This document shows, one piece after another, positions 1 through 7,871 of a stretch of DNA of 11,233 nucleotides. This DNA is from Gammaproteobacteria bacterium (GTDB taxonomy: Bacteria > Pseudomonadota > Gammaproteobacteria > Enterobacterales > Psychrobiaceae): positions 1 through 11,233 of the forward strand of contig JABSRS010000074.1 of the NCBI GenBank assembly GCA_013214885.1. Reading direction: 5' to 3'. The stretch's first letter is position 1. Each line of letters opens with the position of its first letter. Both the position numbers and the translations under genes were made by a program. The notes beneath the pieces were generated by a model that made no database searches, had not been told where the DNA came from, and saw only the letters and a list, made by a program, of their open reading frames with translations.

Positions 1-974
1 GCGCCATTGGCCAATGGTCCATATACCATATAGGTGTGACCTGTGATCCAGCCAACATCAGCGGTACACCAATAAACATCGCCTTTCTTATAATCAAATA
101 CATACTCATGGGTCATCGCGGCATACACCATATAACCGCCAGTGGTATGCAAAACCCCTTTGGGAGTGCCAGTTGATCCCGAGGTATATAGAATAAACAA
201 CGGATCTTCAGCACTCATTTCTTCAGCAGGGCAATCAGCTGATTGATTGGCGACCAGATCGTGCCAATAGATGTCGCGACCATCGACCCAGTCGACATCG
301 CCACCAGTACGTTTGAGCACAATCACGGTTTCAACCGAGGTCACTTTAGGGTTATTTAAGGCTTCATCAATATTGCCTTTTAATGGCACCATTCGACCAC
401 CGCGAGGGCCTTCATCTGCGGTGATAATGACTTTAGCTTGGCCATCGATAACGCGTGATGAAATCGATTCAGAAGAAAAACCACCGAATATGATTGAATG
501 CACTGCGCCAATTCTGGCACAAGCAAGCATTGCGACCGCGGCTTCTGGCACCATTGGCATATATATTGAAACAATATCACCGCGTTTAACACCTTTGGCT
601 TTTAGGCCATTGGCAAATTTACACACCATTTGATGGAGTTCGCGATATGACACTTTTCGTTGATCTTTGGCGTCATCGCCTTCCCAAATGATTGCAATAT
701 CATCACCGTTATTTTCAAGATGGCGATCGAGGCAATTGGCTGACGCATTTAATGTGCCGTCGCTATACCACTTGATACTGACGTTTGGCGCTTCAAAACT
801 GGTTTCTTTGACCTTAGTATAAGGCTTTATCCAATCTAAGCGTTTGCCATGTTCACCCCAAAAAATGTCAGGTTGGGTGATAGACTGTTGATACATTTCA
901 TTGTACTTGTCGTTATTTACCAGCGCATTTTGTGCAAAGTCATTAGTAACCGGATATAGATCCTGAGTGTTCAT
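1..974 (-). CDS. acs: Acetyl-CoA synthetase, N-terminal 324 residues (cut by window edge)
   Basis: AMP-forming acetate:CoA ligase, which converts acetate, ATP and CoA to acetyl-CoA in the cytoplasm. Seen: an uninterrupted minus-strand frame from ATG at 974 to the window edge, about half of the usual ~650 residues. It begins [17 protein letters not shown] and contains the family blocks [17 protein letters not shown] and IWEGDD (N-terminal domain), [16 protein letters not shown], the P-loop-like adenylate motif [11 protein letters not shown] near residues 262-272, and [20 protein letters not shown] at the cut end. The C-terminal domain with the acetylatable lysine lies outside the window. A Shine-Dalgarno sequence AAAGGAAAG stands about 4 bases before the ATG and supports this start. 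The gene diverges from the CrbS-like kinase at 1167, whose family controls acs transcription in other gammaproteobacteria. Identification is firm; only the 3' half is unseen. Confidence 0.97.
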   Translation of the reverse strand, partial: MNTQDLYPVTNDFAQNALVNNDKYNEMYQQSITQPDIFWGEHGKRLDWIKPYTKVKETSFEAPNVSIKWYSDGTLNASANCLDRHLENNGDDIAIIWEGDDAKDQRKVSYRELHQMVCKFANGLKAKGVKRGDIVSIYMPMVPEAAVAMLACARIGAVHSIIFGGFSSESISSRVIDGQAKVIITADEGPRGGRMVPLKGNIDEALNNPKVTSVETVIVLKRTGGDVDWVDGRDIYWHDLVANQSADCPAEEMSAEDPLFILYTSGSTGTPKGVLHTTGGYMVYAAMTHEYVFDYKKGDVYWCTADVGWITGHTYMVYGPLANG

Positions 975-1016
975 AGTCTTTCCTTTCTTATTATTTATGC
1001 TGTAAATATTATTGTT

Positions 1017-1033
1017 TTTGTCACCGCTACAAA
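1017..1033. repeat. Dyad TTTGT-N7-ACAAA upstream of acs
   Basis: Inverted repeat with 5-bp arms TTTGT (1017-1021) and ACAAA (1029-1033) around CACCGCT, about 45-60 bp upstream of the acs start. Position and symmetry would suit a regulator site. It is not a good match to the CRP consensus TGTGA-N6-TCACA, and no binding protein can be named from sequence alone. Confidence 0.3.
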
Positions 1034-1061
1034 CCATTAGACATTGGTATAGCCTTAATGG
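1034..1061. repeat. Dyad CCATTA-N16-TAATGG between acs and the kinase gene
   Basis: Six-base arms CCATTA (1034-1039) and TAATGG (1056-1061) are separated by 16 bases, so the arm centres lie about two helical turns apart, a spacing compatible with a dimeric regulator. It is directly adjacent to the TTTGT/ACAAA dyad and the 18-bp palindrome. Its function is inferred only from location. Confidence 0.3.
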
Positions 1062-1063
1062 AA

Positions 1064-1081
1064 CTATAAATGCATTTATAG
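1064..1081. promoter_or_regulatory. Perfect 18-bp palindrome in the acs/crbS divergent control region
   Basis: CTATAAATGCATTTATAG is identical to its reverse complement over all 18 bases. It lies about 90 bp upstream of the acs start and about 23 bp upstream of the -35 element proposed for the kinase gene. A perfect dyad of this length in a short divergent intergenic region is a natural candidate operator for a dimeric regulator. AT-richness makes chance palindromes somewhat more likely, and I do not recognise a known consensus. Confidence 0.45.
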
Positions 1082-1103
1082 ACTACTGTCTTTATTAAAG
1101 ATT

Positions 1104-1131
1104 TTGTAATTTACAGCGATCTGTATATTAT
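1104..1131 (+). promoter_or_regulatory. Candidate sigma-70 promoter of the CrbS-like kinase gene
   Basis: TTGTAA (1104-1109, 4 of 6 to the -35 consensus) is followed after 16 bp by TATTAT (1126-1131, 5 of 6 to the -10). A start near 1138 would give a leader of about 28 bases before the ATG at 1167. The -10 region ATATTATAG also reads TATAAT on the opposite strand, but without a convincing -35 for acs. No acs promoter can be fixed by eye. Confidence 0.5.
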
Positions 1132-1166
1132 AGCGATGAGAAATTTTTAAGATTAAGGGTCGAGTT

Positions 1167-4100
1167 ATGGCAGAGGGTGGTTTACTACCAATAATATCAA
1201 TTGGCTACATTGGAATACTATTTCTGATCGCCTGGTTAGGTGATCGACACTTTGGACTTTTTAAACAAGGTGCACGAAATACGATTTATGGCTTGTCGCT
1301 CGCTGTTTATTGTTCTTCTTGGAGTTTCCTTGGCACCGTTGGCATGTCAGCTAATAATCTGTGGTCGTATATTCCTATTTACGCCGCGCCTATTTTGTTA
1401 TTTATCTTTGCGTTCCCGCTGCTCAACCGTATTCTAACCATTACCAGTGATCTCAAAATTACCTCATTAGCCGATTTTGTCGCATCACGCTACGGCAAAT
1501 CCCAAGGACTAGCGGCCACCATAACCTTGATTGCGGTGGTCGGCACATTGCCTTATTTTGCCCTGCAGTTACAAGCAATGGTCAGTAGTTTTTACATTTT
1601 CGACTTGTCGGCGATTGAAAATCCAAGCAATCTTGCATTATTTATCGCATTAATCCTCGCGGTATTTACCATCTTATTTGGCACGCGTAAACTTGATGCT
1701 ACCGAGCATCATCAAGGTTTGATGTTGGCGATTGCCTTTGAGTCGATCGTTAAACTGTTTGCACTGCTGGCTATTGGCTCCGTGATTACCTGGAGTTATT
1801 TTGATGGCTTTGGCGATATTTGGGACCAAGCGCAGCAACGCGATTTGATAATTAATGACAATACGTTGGAAAATTGGGGCGGAATATTCGCTCAAACGTT
1901 AGTCATGATGGCGTCTTTCTTGTGTATGCCGCGACAGTTCCACAATATGATGGTCGAATGTGATGATAAACAGCAGCTGGTTCAGAGTCGCTGGGTATTC
2001 CCATGTTACCTAGTCCTTGCTGGTTTATTCGTGTTACCGATTGCCTTAGCGGGTAAATTGGTTCTGGACCCTTCAGTTTCTGCCGATACCTATGTTATCG
2101 CACTGCCGCTTTATCTTGGTTATGATTTCTTGAGTCTATTTGGATTCCTTGGCGCGGTGTCAGCGGCAACAGGCATGGTGATTGTCGCTGCTTTAACCAT
2201 CTCCATTATGGTCAGTAATGAATGGGTTATGCCGCTGTTACTTCGAGTTGGTTATATTGAACAACGTAGCTACCGGCAATTTAGTAGCAGCATCCTTAAT
2301 ATCCGGCGGATAATTATTGTCGCGGTGTTGTTGTTAGGTTGGCTGTTCTATGTCCAGATTGATTCTCAAGATTCGTTAGCAAAATTAGGCTTAATCTCCT
2401 TTGGTTGTTTTACCCAAATACTCCCTGGGTTGGTCGGGGCTGTTTATTGGAAGCATGGTAATCGCAAAGGGGTGTTTATTGGGCTCGGAGTCGGATTGTT
2501 TTTGTGGTTCTACACCCTATTACAACCGACATTTGGCGATCAGGATTTAATGTACTCGATGCAGTGGATTGCGGAAATTGAGCCGAGCTACATCTGGATC
2601 CTCGCTAGCGTAATGATTAACGCGCTATGTTACATTTGGGGCTCATTGTTGTTTCGTTCTGGCGTACGAGAACGAATGCAAGCGGGGTTATTTGTTGATC
2701 GCCATAACCATGAACGTTCGTTAAAGGGGGCTGCGGTATCGCAACAGGAATTGTTAATGTTAGCCTCGCGTTTTGTCGGTCACTCGAAAGCTTATGACAG
2801 TTTTGTTGAGTTCGACTCGTCATTTGTGACCCACAAAAATCGCAATAAACCAGCCAAAACCACGTTGATTACTCACACTGATCTGTTATTGGCCTCGGTG
2901 ATTGGTACATCTTCGGCATCATTAGTGATGCACTCGGTGCTTGAGGGGCGGGATATGCCGCTTGATGACTTGGTTAACTTAATTGATGAAGCATCATCGA
3001 AAATACTGGTTAGTCAAAAGTTAATGCAAGGTGCTATCGAACACGCCAGTGAAGGAATGAGTGTTATCGATGAACATTATAATTTGATGGCATGGAACCA
3101 ACGATACGTCGATTTGTTTAATTATCCCAAAGGTTTTCTTACCGTTGGTAAGCCTATTGCCCAGTTAATACGCTTTAATGCGTTACGCGGATTCTGTGGT
3201 AAAGGTGATGTTGAGGAACATGTTGATCGCCGGATGGACCGAGTCAAGCAGGGGGTATCGTACTACTTCGAGCGCACAAGACCCGATGGTAAGGTGATCA
3301 AAATGCAAGGTAACCCGATGCCCGATGGCGGCTTTGTCACGACATTTTCAGACATTACCCAGTACCGTGAAGTTGAACGTGAGTTGACGATAGCCAAAGA
3401 GGAACTCGAAGCAAGGGTATTAGCAAGAACAATGGAATTGTCTTTAACCAATGAACACTTACTGGTTGCAAAAGAAAAAGTGGAACAGGTTAATTTAAGT
3501 AAAACTCGCTTTATGGCCGCGATTGGTCACGACTTAATGCAACCGTTAAATGCTGCGCGGTTATTTACCGCGTCGCTATTGCAACAAGAGCACAGTGATC
3601 CTCAAATCCGTGAAACCGTTAGCCATATTGCAGATTCGCTCAAAGCATCGGGTCAGTTATTGGCTGATTTACTCGATATTTCAAGATTAGAATCTGGTTC
3701 AATTGAAGTCAGTAAATCGAATTTTAAAATTTCACAATTATTAAACAATTTTGATGCCGAGTTTGGTGCAATGGCTGCCGATTATTCAGTGACATTTTGC
3801 ACTGTAAAATCTAGCGCAGTTGTCTACAGTGATATCAATCTATTACGACGGATTGTCCAAAACTTTTTAACCAATGCCTTTCGCTATGGCAGTGGGGCGA
3901 AAGTGTTGTTGGGTTGTCGCCGTCAGGGCGATTCATTGTCGATTGAAGTTTGGGATCAAGGGAAGGGCATTCCCAAAGATCGGGTTGAAGACATCTTCAT
4001 GGAATTTAAACGGTTAGAGAATAGCTCTGTTTATGACCGCAATGGCCTAGGATTAGGGTTAGCGATCGTCGACCGGGTCAGTAAAGTGCTGGGCCATAGA

Positions 4101-4589
4101 ATTGATTTACGTTCAGAAGTCGATCGAGGCTCAGTGTTTAGTGTTAACGTCCCTTTAGTCAAAAACTTTAAGATCAAAGACATTACGCCAATGCCAAGTA
4201 TCGGAAATTCCCAGTTAGTCGGGGTTAAAGTACTTTGTATCGACAACGAAGAGAAAATCTTAGTTGGCCTTGAGTTATTATTAAAACGCTGGCATTGCGA
4301 AGTGTCATTAGCTAAAAACCTCGATCAGGCAATTGCACTTATCGATCAGTCTGACGAGTTACCAGACATCATGTTAGCCGATTATCACCTTGATAACGGT
4401 GAATCAGGTTTGGATGCCATGGATGCATTGCGAGAAAAATATCAGCAGAAAATCCCTGGGGTATTAATTACCGCTGACACTCGAAAAGCATTGGTAGAAG
4501 AGGTCGAAGGTAAGGATTATCGTTACATGGCTAAAATGGTTCGCCCTGCCGCGTTACGTGCTGTTATATCGAGTTTAGTCAGTAAATAA
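1167..4589 (+). CDS. crbS: CrbS-like hybrid sensor histidine kinase with SSS transporter domain
   Basis: Membrane sensor kinase of the CbrA/CrbS/MxtR type, 1140 residues. CrbS signals to the LuxR-type regulator CrbR and controls acs in Vibrio and Pseudomonas (family knowledge). Seen in order: residues about 1-500, a sodium:solute symporter-like region with about a dozen hydrophobic helices; about 524-611, a STAC linker; about 618-729, a PAS domain (AIEHASEGMSVIDEHYNLMA ... MPDGGFVTTFSDITQYRE); about 730-770, a charged coiled coil; HisKA H-box GHDLMQPLNAARLF with His788; N-box asparagines 899 and 903; G1 DQGKGIP (930-936); G2 GLGLGL (960-965). A C-terminal receiver (from about 1020) has Asp1026, phospho-acceptor Asp1072, Thr1102 and Lys1123. 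The residue after that lysine is Met instead of the usual Pro. All catalytic boxes are present, so the kinase is expected to work. The start has only a modest RBS (AAGGG, about 8 bases upstream). No crbR homologue is in the window. CbrA is the main alternative name; the acs neighbour favours CrbS. Confidence 0.9.
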   Translation: MAEGGLLPIISIGYIGILFLIAWLGDRHFGLFKQGARNTIYGLSLAVYCSSWSFLGTVGMSANNLWSYIPIYAAPILLFIFAFPLLNRILTITSDLKITSLADFVASRYGKSQGLAATITLIAVVGTLPYFALQLQAMVSSFYIFDLSAIENPSNLALFIALILAVFTILFGTRKLDATEHHQGLMLAIAFESIVKLFALLAIGSVITWSYFDGFGDIWDQAQQRDLIINDNTLENWGGIFAQTLVMMASFLCMPRQFHNMMVECDDKQQLVQSRWVFPCYLVLAGLFVLPIALAGKLVLDPSVSADTYVIALPLYLGYDFLSLFGFLGAVSAATGMVIVAALTISIMVSNEWVMPLLLRVGYIEQRSYRQFSSSILNIRRIIIVAVLLLGWLFYVQIDSQDSLAKLGLISFGCFTQILPGLVGAVYWKHGNRKGVFIGLGVGLFLWFYTLLQPTFGDQDLMYSMQWIAEIEPSYIWILASVMINALCYIWGSLLFRSGVRERMQAGLFVDRHNHERSLKGAAVSQQELLMLASRFVGHSKAYDSFVEFDSSFVTHKNRNKPAKTTLITHTDLLLASVIGTSSASLVMHSVLEGRDMPLDDLVNLIDEASSKILVSQKLMQGAIEHASEGMSVIDEHYNLMAWNQRYVDLFNYPKGFLTVGKPIAQLIRFNALRGFCGKGDVEEHVDRRMDRVKQGVSYYFERTRPDGKVIKMQGNPMPDGGFVTTFSDITQYREVERELTIAKEELEARVLARTMELSLTNEHLLVAKEKVEQVNLSKTRFMAAIGHDLMQPLNAARLFTASLLQQEHSDPQIRETVSHIADSLKASGQLLADLLDISRLESGSIEVSKSNFKISQLLNNFDAEFGAMAADYSVTFCTVKSSAVVYSDINLLRRIVQNFLTNAFRYGSGAKVLLGCRRQGDSLSIEVWDQGKGIPKDRVEDIFMEFKRLENSSVYDRNGLGLGLAIVDRVSKVLGHRIDLRSEVDRGSVFSVNVPLVKNFKIKDITPMPSIGNSQLVGVKVLCIDNEEKILVGLELLLKRWHCEVSLAKNLDQAIALIDQSDELPDIMLADYHLDNGESGLDAMDALREKYQQKIPGVLITADTRKALVEEVEGKDYRYMAKMVRPAALRAVISSLVSK

Positions 4590-4682
4590 ATTCGGCTCTA
4601 ACAGCTTTGTGCTAACAGGGTCTAAAGATAGCAGACAGTAACGCGGTGGCTATCCGAATTACCATCTATGACATCATTAATT

Positions 4683-5750
4683 TTAAAACAACGACCCATA
4701 CTGAGCATAGCCTTGAGCTTTCAGCTGACTTGCTGGAATGAACCGTAAAGATGCTGAATTAATACAATATCGTTGCCCAGTGGGTGCTGGGCCGTCTTCA
4801 AAAAGGTGGCCAAGATGAGAGTCTGCCACTCTACTGCGCAGCTCCATTCGTGTAGTGAATAGCGTATTGTCTTGTTTTTTAGTGAGAGCCATTTTACTGA
4901 TTGCCTTGGTGAAACTTGGCCAGCCAGTACCAGAGCGGAATTTGTCTGTTGAACTAAATAGTGCTTCACCAGATACAATGTCGACATAAATTCCCTGTTG
5001 TTTGTTATCCCAATACTCATTATTAAAACTAGGCTCGGTAGCATCGTTTTGGGTGACGTCAAATTGCAGTGTTGTTAATAACTGTTTTAAATCTGCTCGA
5101 CTGGCATTTGATACCTTGTGGTGTGGATATTGTGGCTTGGCATCTCGGGTATTTCCCCAAATCAGATCCAAATAATCATCACGGCCAGAACGCGAACGGT
5201 AATAGTGATAGCGTAATGGATTTTCACTGTAATAGTTTTGATGATAATCGGGCGCTGGATAAAAAGTCGTAAAAGCGGTTAATTCAACCACAATCTTCTT
5301 TGGAAAACGACCTTGCTCGGTCAATATTTTAATCGAATGTTGGGCAAGATCCAGTTGTGTTGCACTGTGAAAGTAAATGACGGGGCGGTATTGTTTGCCA
5401 CGGTCAACAAAAGAGCCCGCATTATCAGTTGGGTCTATCTGACGCCAATAGACAGTGAGTAACTGTTGATAGGTGATTTTTGTTGGATCATAGCTTATTT
5501 GAACCGCCTCTACGTGATTTGTTTTGCCCCGAGCTACCATCCTATAACTGGGATTTTTGATGGTACCCCCCGCAAAACCCGATATCACGGACGAGACACC
5601 ATCAAGCTGCTCAAAAGGTTGCTCCATACACCAAAAGCAACCACCTGCAAACGTTGCTGTCGAAACGGCCTCAGCAGTTCGGTTTGCAGCAGCAGTTTGA
5701 GCAGTGTACGAGCCAAAACTTACTAGTAATACGATGATCCAGTTTTTCAT
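4683..5750 (-). CDS. msrAB: Exported MsrA-MsrB fusion, peptide-methionine sulfoxide reductase
   Basis: Bifunctional enzyme reducing both the S- (MsrA) and R- (MsrB) epimers of methionine sulfoxide in proteins. Residues 1-22 form a signal peptide (MKNW, hydrophobic core IIVLLVSF, Ala-rich end), so it should act in the periplasm. The MsrA domain starts at about residue 31 with [17 protein letters not shown] (Cys38 catalytic, Cys41) and contains [27 protein letters not shown] and YHQNYY. The MsrB domain occupies about 215-350: [33 protein letters not shown], and [11 protein letters not shown] with catalytic Cys329. The zinc-binding CxxC pairs are absent, as in zinc-free MsrB. The whole 355-residue protein has only three cysteines. 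The ATG is supported by AGAGGA seven bases upstream. It lies downstream of the DUF3087 gene in the same direction with an 89-bp gap, and converges on the kinase gene. Recycling would normally depend on a DsbD- or thioredoxin-like donor, not seen here. An in-frame fusion with both domains complete. Confidence 0.95.
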   Translation of the reverse strand: MKNWIIVLLVSFGSYTAQTAAANRTAEAVSTATFAGGCFWCMEQPFEQLDGVSSVISGFAGGTIKNPSYRMVARGKTNHVEAVQISYDPTKITYQQLLTVYWRQIDPTDNAGSFVDRGKQYRPVIYFHSATQLDLAQHSIKILTEQGRFPKKIVVELTAFTTFYPAPDYHQNYYSENPLRYHYYRSRSGRDDYLDLIWGNTRDAKPQYPHHKVSNASRADLKQLLTTLQFDVTQNDATEPSFNNEYWDNKQQGIYVDIVSGEALFSSTDKFRSGTGWPSFTKAISKMALTKKQDNTLFTTRMELRSRVADSHLGHLFEDGPAPTGQRYCINSASLRFIPASQLKAQGYAQYGSLF

Positions 5751-5839
5751 TGTTTTATCCTCTAATGTTGATTAGATAATAATAAGACAATATCGTGGAC
5801 AATAATTCACAGTAAATTCAATAAAATATCACAAAAGTA

Positions 5840-6349
5840 TCACTTGAAATTCTTCACTAAACTGGCCGTGAATTGTTCAACGTCAATCTCGACTTTTGCG
5901 TCGGATATTTGTTGTTCTAATATCGCAGACTTTTTGTTTAAACTACTCAAGGTAATGGTATTGTCGTCTAATTTGTACAACTGCTGTGAGCCTTGATAAT
6001 AAAAACTTAGGATAAGAAAGGCATCGGCATTCGATTCATTGGCCGCTTTTTCAATTTTTGCCAATTTACGATTGATTAAATTCAATTGTTGTTTCAATCG
6101 CCAAACATAATATACCTCGGTCATCCAAGGATGATGCTTGAATTTTATCAGTAGGGTCGTGACTGCCAAGCCTGCAATACTTACGCCGATTAGGTTCAAG
6201 TAAAAGTTTGATAGAAACTCTTGAGCGAATAAAGCAATTAAAATAGTCGACAGGGCTAATGCGCCAACCATCAGTGAGATGGCACATCCAAAGAGTATGA
6301 TATTTAAATGTTTGCGGTAACGTTGTTTATTAATTGATTCTAATTTCAT
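5840..6349 (-). CDS. Two-helix membrane protein, DUF3087-like
   Basis: Function unknown. The 169-residue protein has a basic N-terminus (MKLESINKQRYRKHLN), two hydrophobic segments at about 17-41 and 47-68, then a mostly soluble, charged C-terminal region of about 100 residues with helical stretches (WRLKQQLNLINRKLAKIEKA; LNKKSAILEQQISDAKVEID) that probably lies in the cytoplasm. The start and overall layout resemble the DUF3087 family of gammaproteobacteria; this is from memory and not searched. The ATG at 6349 has no clear Shine-Dalgarno sequence, but the conserved-looking N-terminus begins there. It diverges from the DUF501 gene (104-bp gap) and precedes msrAB on the same strand. Co-transcription with msrAB is possible, but the 89-bp gap does not prove it. 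No truncation or unusual residue was noticed. Confidence 0.72.
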   Translation of the reverse strand: MKLESINKQRYRKHLNIILFGCAISLMVGALALSTILIALFAQEFLSNFYLNLIGVSIAGLAVTTLLIKFKHHPWMTEVYYVWRLKQQLNLINRKLAKIEKAANESNADAFLILSFYYQGSQQLYKLDDNTITLSSLNKKSAILEQQISDAKVEIDVEQFTASLVKNFK

Positions 6350-6395
6350 GGCTAAAAGTTTTAATGAAGTTTGTGAAATGTTAACACATTAGGAT

Positions 6396-6424
6396 CTGTC
6401 AATCTGCTTACAATAAAGTATACT
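6396..6424 (+). promoter_or_regulatory. Candidate sigma-70 promoter of the DUF501 gene
   Basis: CTGTCA (6396-6401, 4 of 6 to TTGACA) and TATACT (6419-6424, 5 of 6 to TATAAT) are separated by exactly 17 bp. The -10 ends 29 bp before the ATG at 6454, so the leader would be about 22 bases. This is the best-looking promoter in the window. Confidence 0.55.
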
Positions 6425-6453
6425 CGCGCTTTTCTTCGTTAAAGTATTAAAAT

Positions 6454-6972
6454 ATGTCCAATTGTCAGTTAACCGAGCAGCAACTTGAAATCATTCGTCG
6501 TCAACTTGGCCGAGAGCCGCGCGGTATCGTTAAAATTGCTGCCCAAACAGCGCAGGGCATTCCAACTGTATTACAAACGAGATCTTTGGTTAATGACAAG
6601 CCTTTTCCTACGATGTTTTGGCTGTGTTCTAAAGATTTGCACAAAGCAATCGCCGAAATAGAAACCTCAGGCTGGACCAAAAAAATCGAAGAACGGATTC
6701 AAGAAGATCAAGAGTTACGCGATGCTTTTTATGTTAATCACCAACAATATGTTAAGGACAGGTGGCAGGCGATGGTCCCGAGTGATCAAGCTCGTTTGGA
6801 ACATCTTGGCTTCATCAAGCTATTTGATCAATACGGTATCGGTGGTATTTCTCAATGGGACAAAGTCCGTTGTTTGCATATGCAATATGCCCATCATTTA
6901 TGCAGTGATAACGTGATAGGACAATTGATGGATCAGGAGTTCGAGCTAGACAAGTTGATTATTAACATCTAA
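6454..6972 (+). CDS. DUF501 family protein
   Basis: Conserved protein of unknown function, 172 residues, no signal peptide or membrane helix, so cytoplasmic. Features of the DUF501 family (from memory): an N-terminal QLGREPRGIVKIAAQTAQGI block followed by PTVLQT, then PFPTMFWLCSKDLHKAIAEI and a C-terminal histidine-rich motif VRCLHMQYAHHL. The last holds Cys140, His142, His147 and His148, suggesting a metal or catalytic site; that is inference. In Actinobacteria such proteins are often encoded near enolase and exopolyphosphatase genes. No such neighbour is present here, so context gives no functional hint. The start at 6454 has a weak ribosome site (AAAG), but the match to the family N-terminus begins just inside it and a good promoter lies upstream. 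Its stop is only 14 bp from that of the convergent TRIC-family gene. Confidence 0.85.
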   Translation: MSNCQLTEQQLEIIRRQLGREPRGIVKIAAQTAQGIPTVLQTRSLVNDKPFPTMFWLCSKDLHKAIAEIETSGWTKKIEERIQEDQELRDAFYVNHQQYVKDRWQAMVPSDQARLEHLGFIKLFDQYGIGGISQWDKVRCLHMQYAHHLCSDNVIGQLMDQEFELDKLIINI

Positions 6973-6986
6973 CTCAACCGTTGCGA

Positions 6987-7628
6987 TTAAGATTTGTGAT
7001 CCTTTGCGCCATAAGAGGGCAAACTTAATCCCCAAATTATTGCCGCGCTTCGCAGTCCAAACGCGGCAAAAAAACCACCAAGCACTGAGATGTTTTCATC
7101 AACTCCGAGCCAATGCAAGCCTAAATACACCGTTGAACCAACCACCGCGTTGGTGACATATAATTCCCGCTGACTAAGTACCAGATCATAACCACAAAGA
7201 ACATCCCGCAAAATCCCGCCAAAGGTCGCTGATATAACACCAAGGCAAACGCAAATCAAAGGAGCCGCACCTTGTTCTACCGCAATTTGGGCACCAGTAA
7301 CACAAAATAAAGATAAGCCAAGTGCATCCATCCAAATTAGCGCTCGCTTTCTTGAAGCAAGTCTTGGCGCCACAAAATAGGTGATGACTGACACGATCAG
7401 GCAAAGCCCGACGTAGGTGGCATCTTTGACCCAATACATTGGCAGTTGGCCTAATAACACATCACGAGTTGTACCACCACCAAGACCAGTCAAGGTGCCA
7501 ATAAGCATAAAGCCTAATATATCCATCCGCTTTCTTGCAGCATCAAGGGCTCCCGAGACAGCAAATACGGCGATGCCAAATAGACCAAGCCAACTTACTA
7601 CCAAAGTTAAATCTAAAAATTCGAACAC
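6987..7628 (-). CDS. TRIC/UPF0126 family seven-helix inner-membrane protein (YicG/YadS-like)
   Basis: Probable inner-membrane cation channel or small-solute transporter of the trimeric intracellular cation channel family; the bacterial role is not well settled. The 213-residue protein has about seven hydrophobic helices and two copies of the family repeat. The first is around GTLTGLGGGTTRDVLLGQLP, the second around ISATFGGILRDVLCG; the shared core is GG-x-x-RD-x-L. A short charged tail ends the protein (SYGAKDHKS). The start is GTG at 7628. An in-frame stop (TGA) lies only three codons upstream and no ATG precedes the family N-terminus, so GTG is the first possible start. No strong Shine-Dalgarno sequence is visible. 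It converges on the DUF501 gene and points away from the decayed coiled-coil gene. No missing motif was seen. Confidence 0.9.
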   Translation of the reverse strand: MFEFLDLTLVVSWLGLFGIAVFAVSGALDAARKRMDILGFMLIGTLTGLGGGTTRDVLLGQLPMYWVKDATYVGLCLIVSVITYFVAPRLASRKRALIWMDALGLSLFCVTGAQIAVEQGAAPLICVCLGVISATFGGILRDVLCGYDLVLSQRELYVTNAVVGSTVYLGLHWLGVDENISVLGGFFAAFGLRSAAIIWGLSLPSYGAKDHKS

Positions 7629-7871
7629 GTTTAATCACTAATAATCAAAAATATAAATATACCGACTAAACCTCTTAAAAACCAGTGCACTTACGATTTA
7701 GTTTGCTGATAAATCACAATAAAGCTAAAAAGTAATTGGGAAACTTTTTGTTGTAGATCAATCCCTGTTTGATTTTCATAAATAAAAATGTTGATTTAGA
7801 ATTATATGATTGTTGGGAATTCCACCATAGTATAACCATCTAAATTAACACTTACATTGGAGTTAGCTAAT
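7629..7871. other. AT-rich 243-bp divergent intergenic region
   Basis: Lies between the GTG of the TRIC-family gene and the ATG of the coiled-coil pseudogene. It contains no coding frame that looks real. It holds TATAAC at 7831-7836 as a possible -10 for the rightward gene, with only poor -35 matches (TTGTTG at 7810, 15 bp spacing), and a GGAATTCC palindrome at 7816-7823. No convincing promoter pair, terminator or repeat was found. Confidence 0.4.

Noticed and set aside
271..633. Plus-strand open frame of 120 codons opposite acs
   Set aside because: It is antisense to the well-conserved acs frame and its protein has no recognisable features; a shadow of acs codon usage.
1017..1033. CRP site upstream of acs
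   Set aside because: The dyad TTTGT-N7-ACAAA departs from TGTGA-N6-TCACA in both spacing and core bases; kept only as an unnamed dyad.
4533..4541. Inactive receiver domain in the kinase because Pro after the conserved Lys is Met1124
   Set aside because: The phospho-acceptor Asp1072, acidic Asp1026, Thr1102 and Lys1123 are all present; the change alone does not argue for loss of function.
4627..4654. Inverted repeat GATAGC-N16-GCTATC between the convergent kinase and msrAB genes
   Set aside because: The stem is only 6 bp with a 16-base loop and no T tract on either strand; not a credible terminator.
4721..5062. Minus-strand 113-codon open frame inside msrAB
   Set aside because: It overlaps the MsrB domain in another frame; the MsrB motifs are all in the frame of the 355-residue protein.
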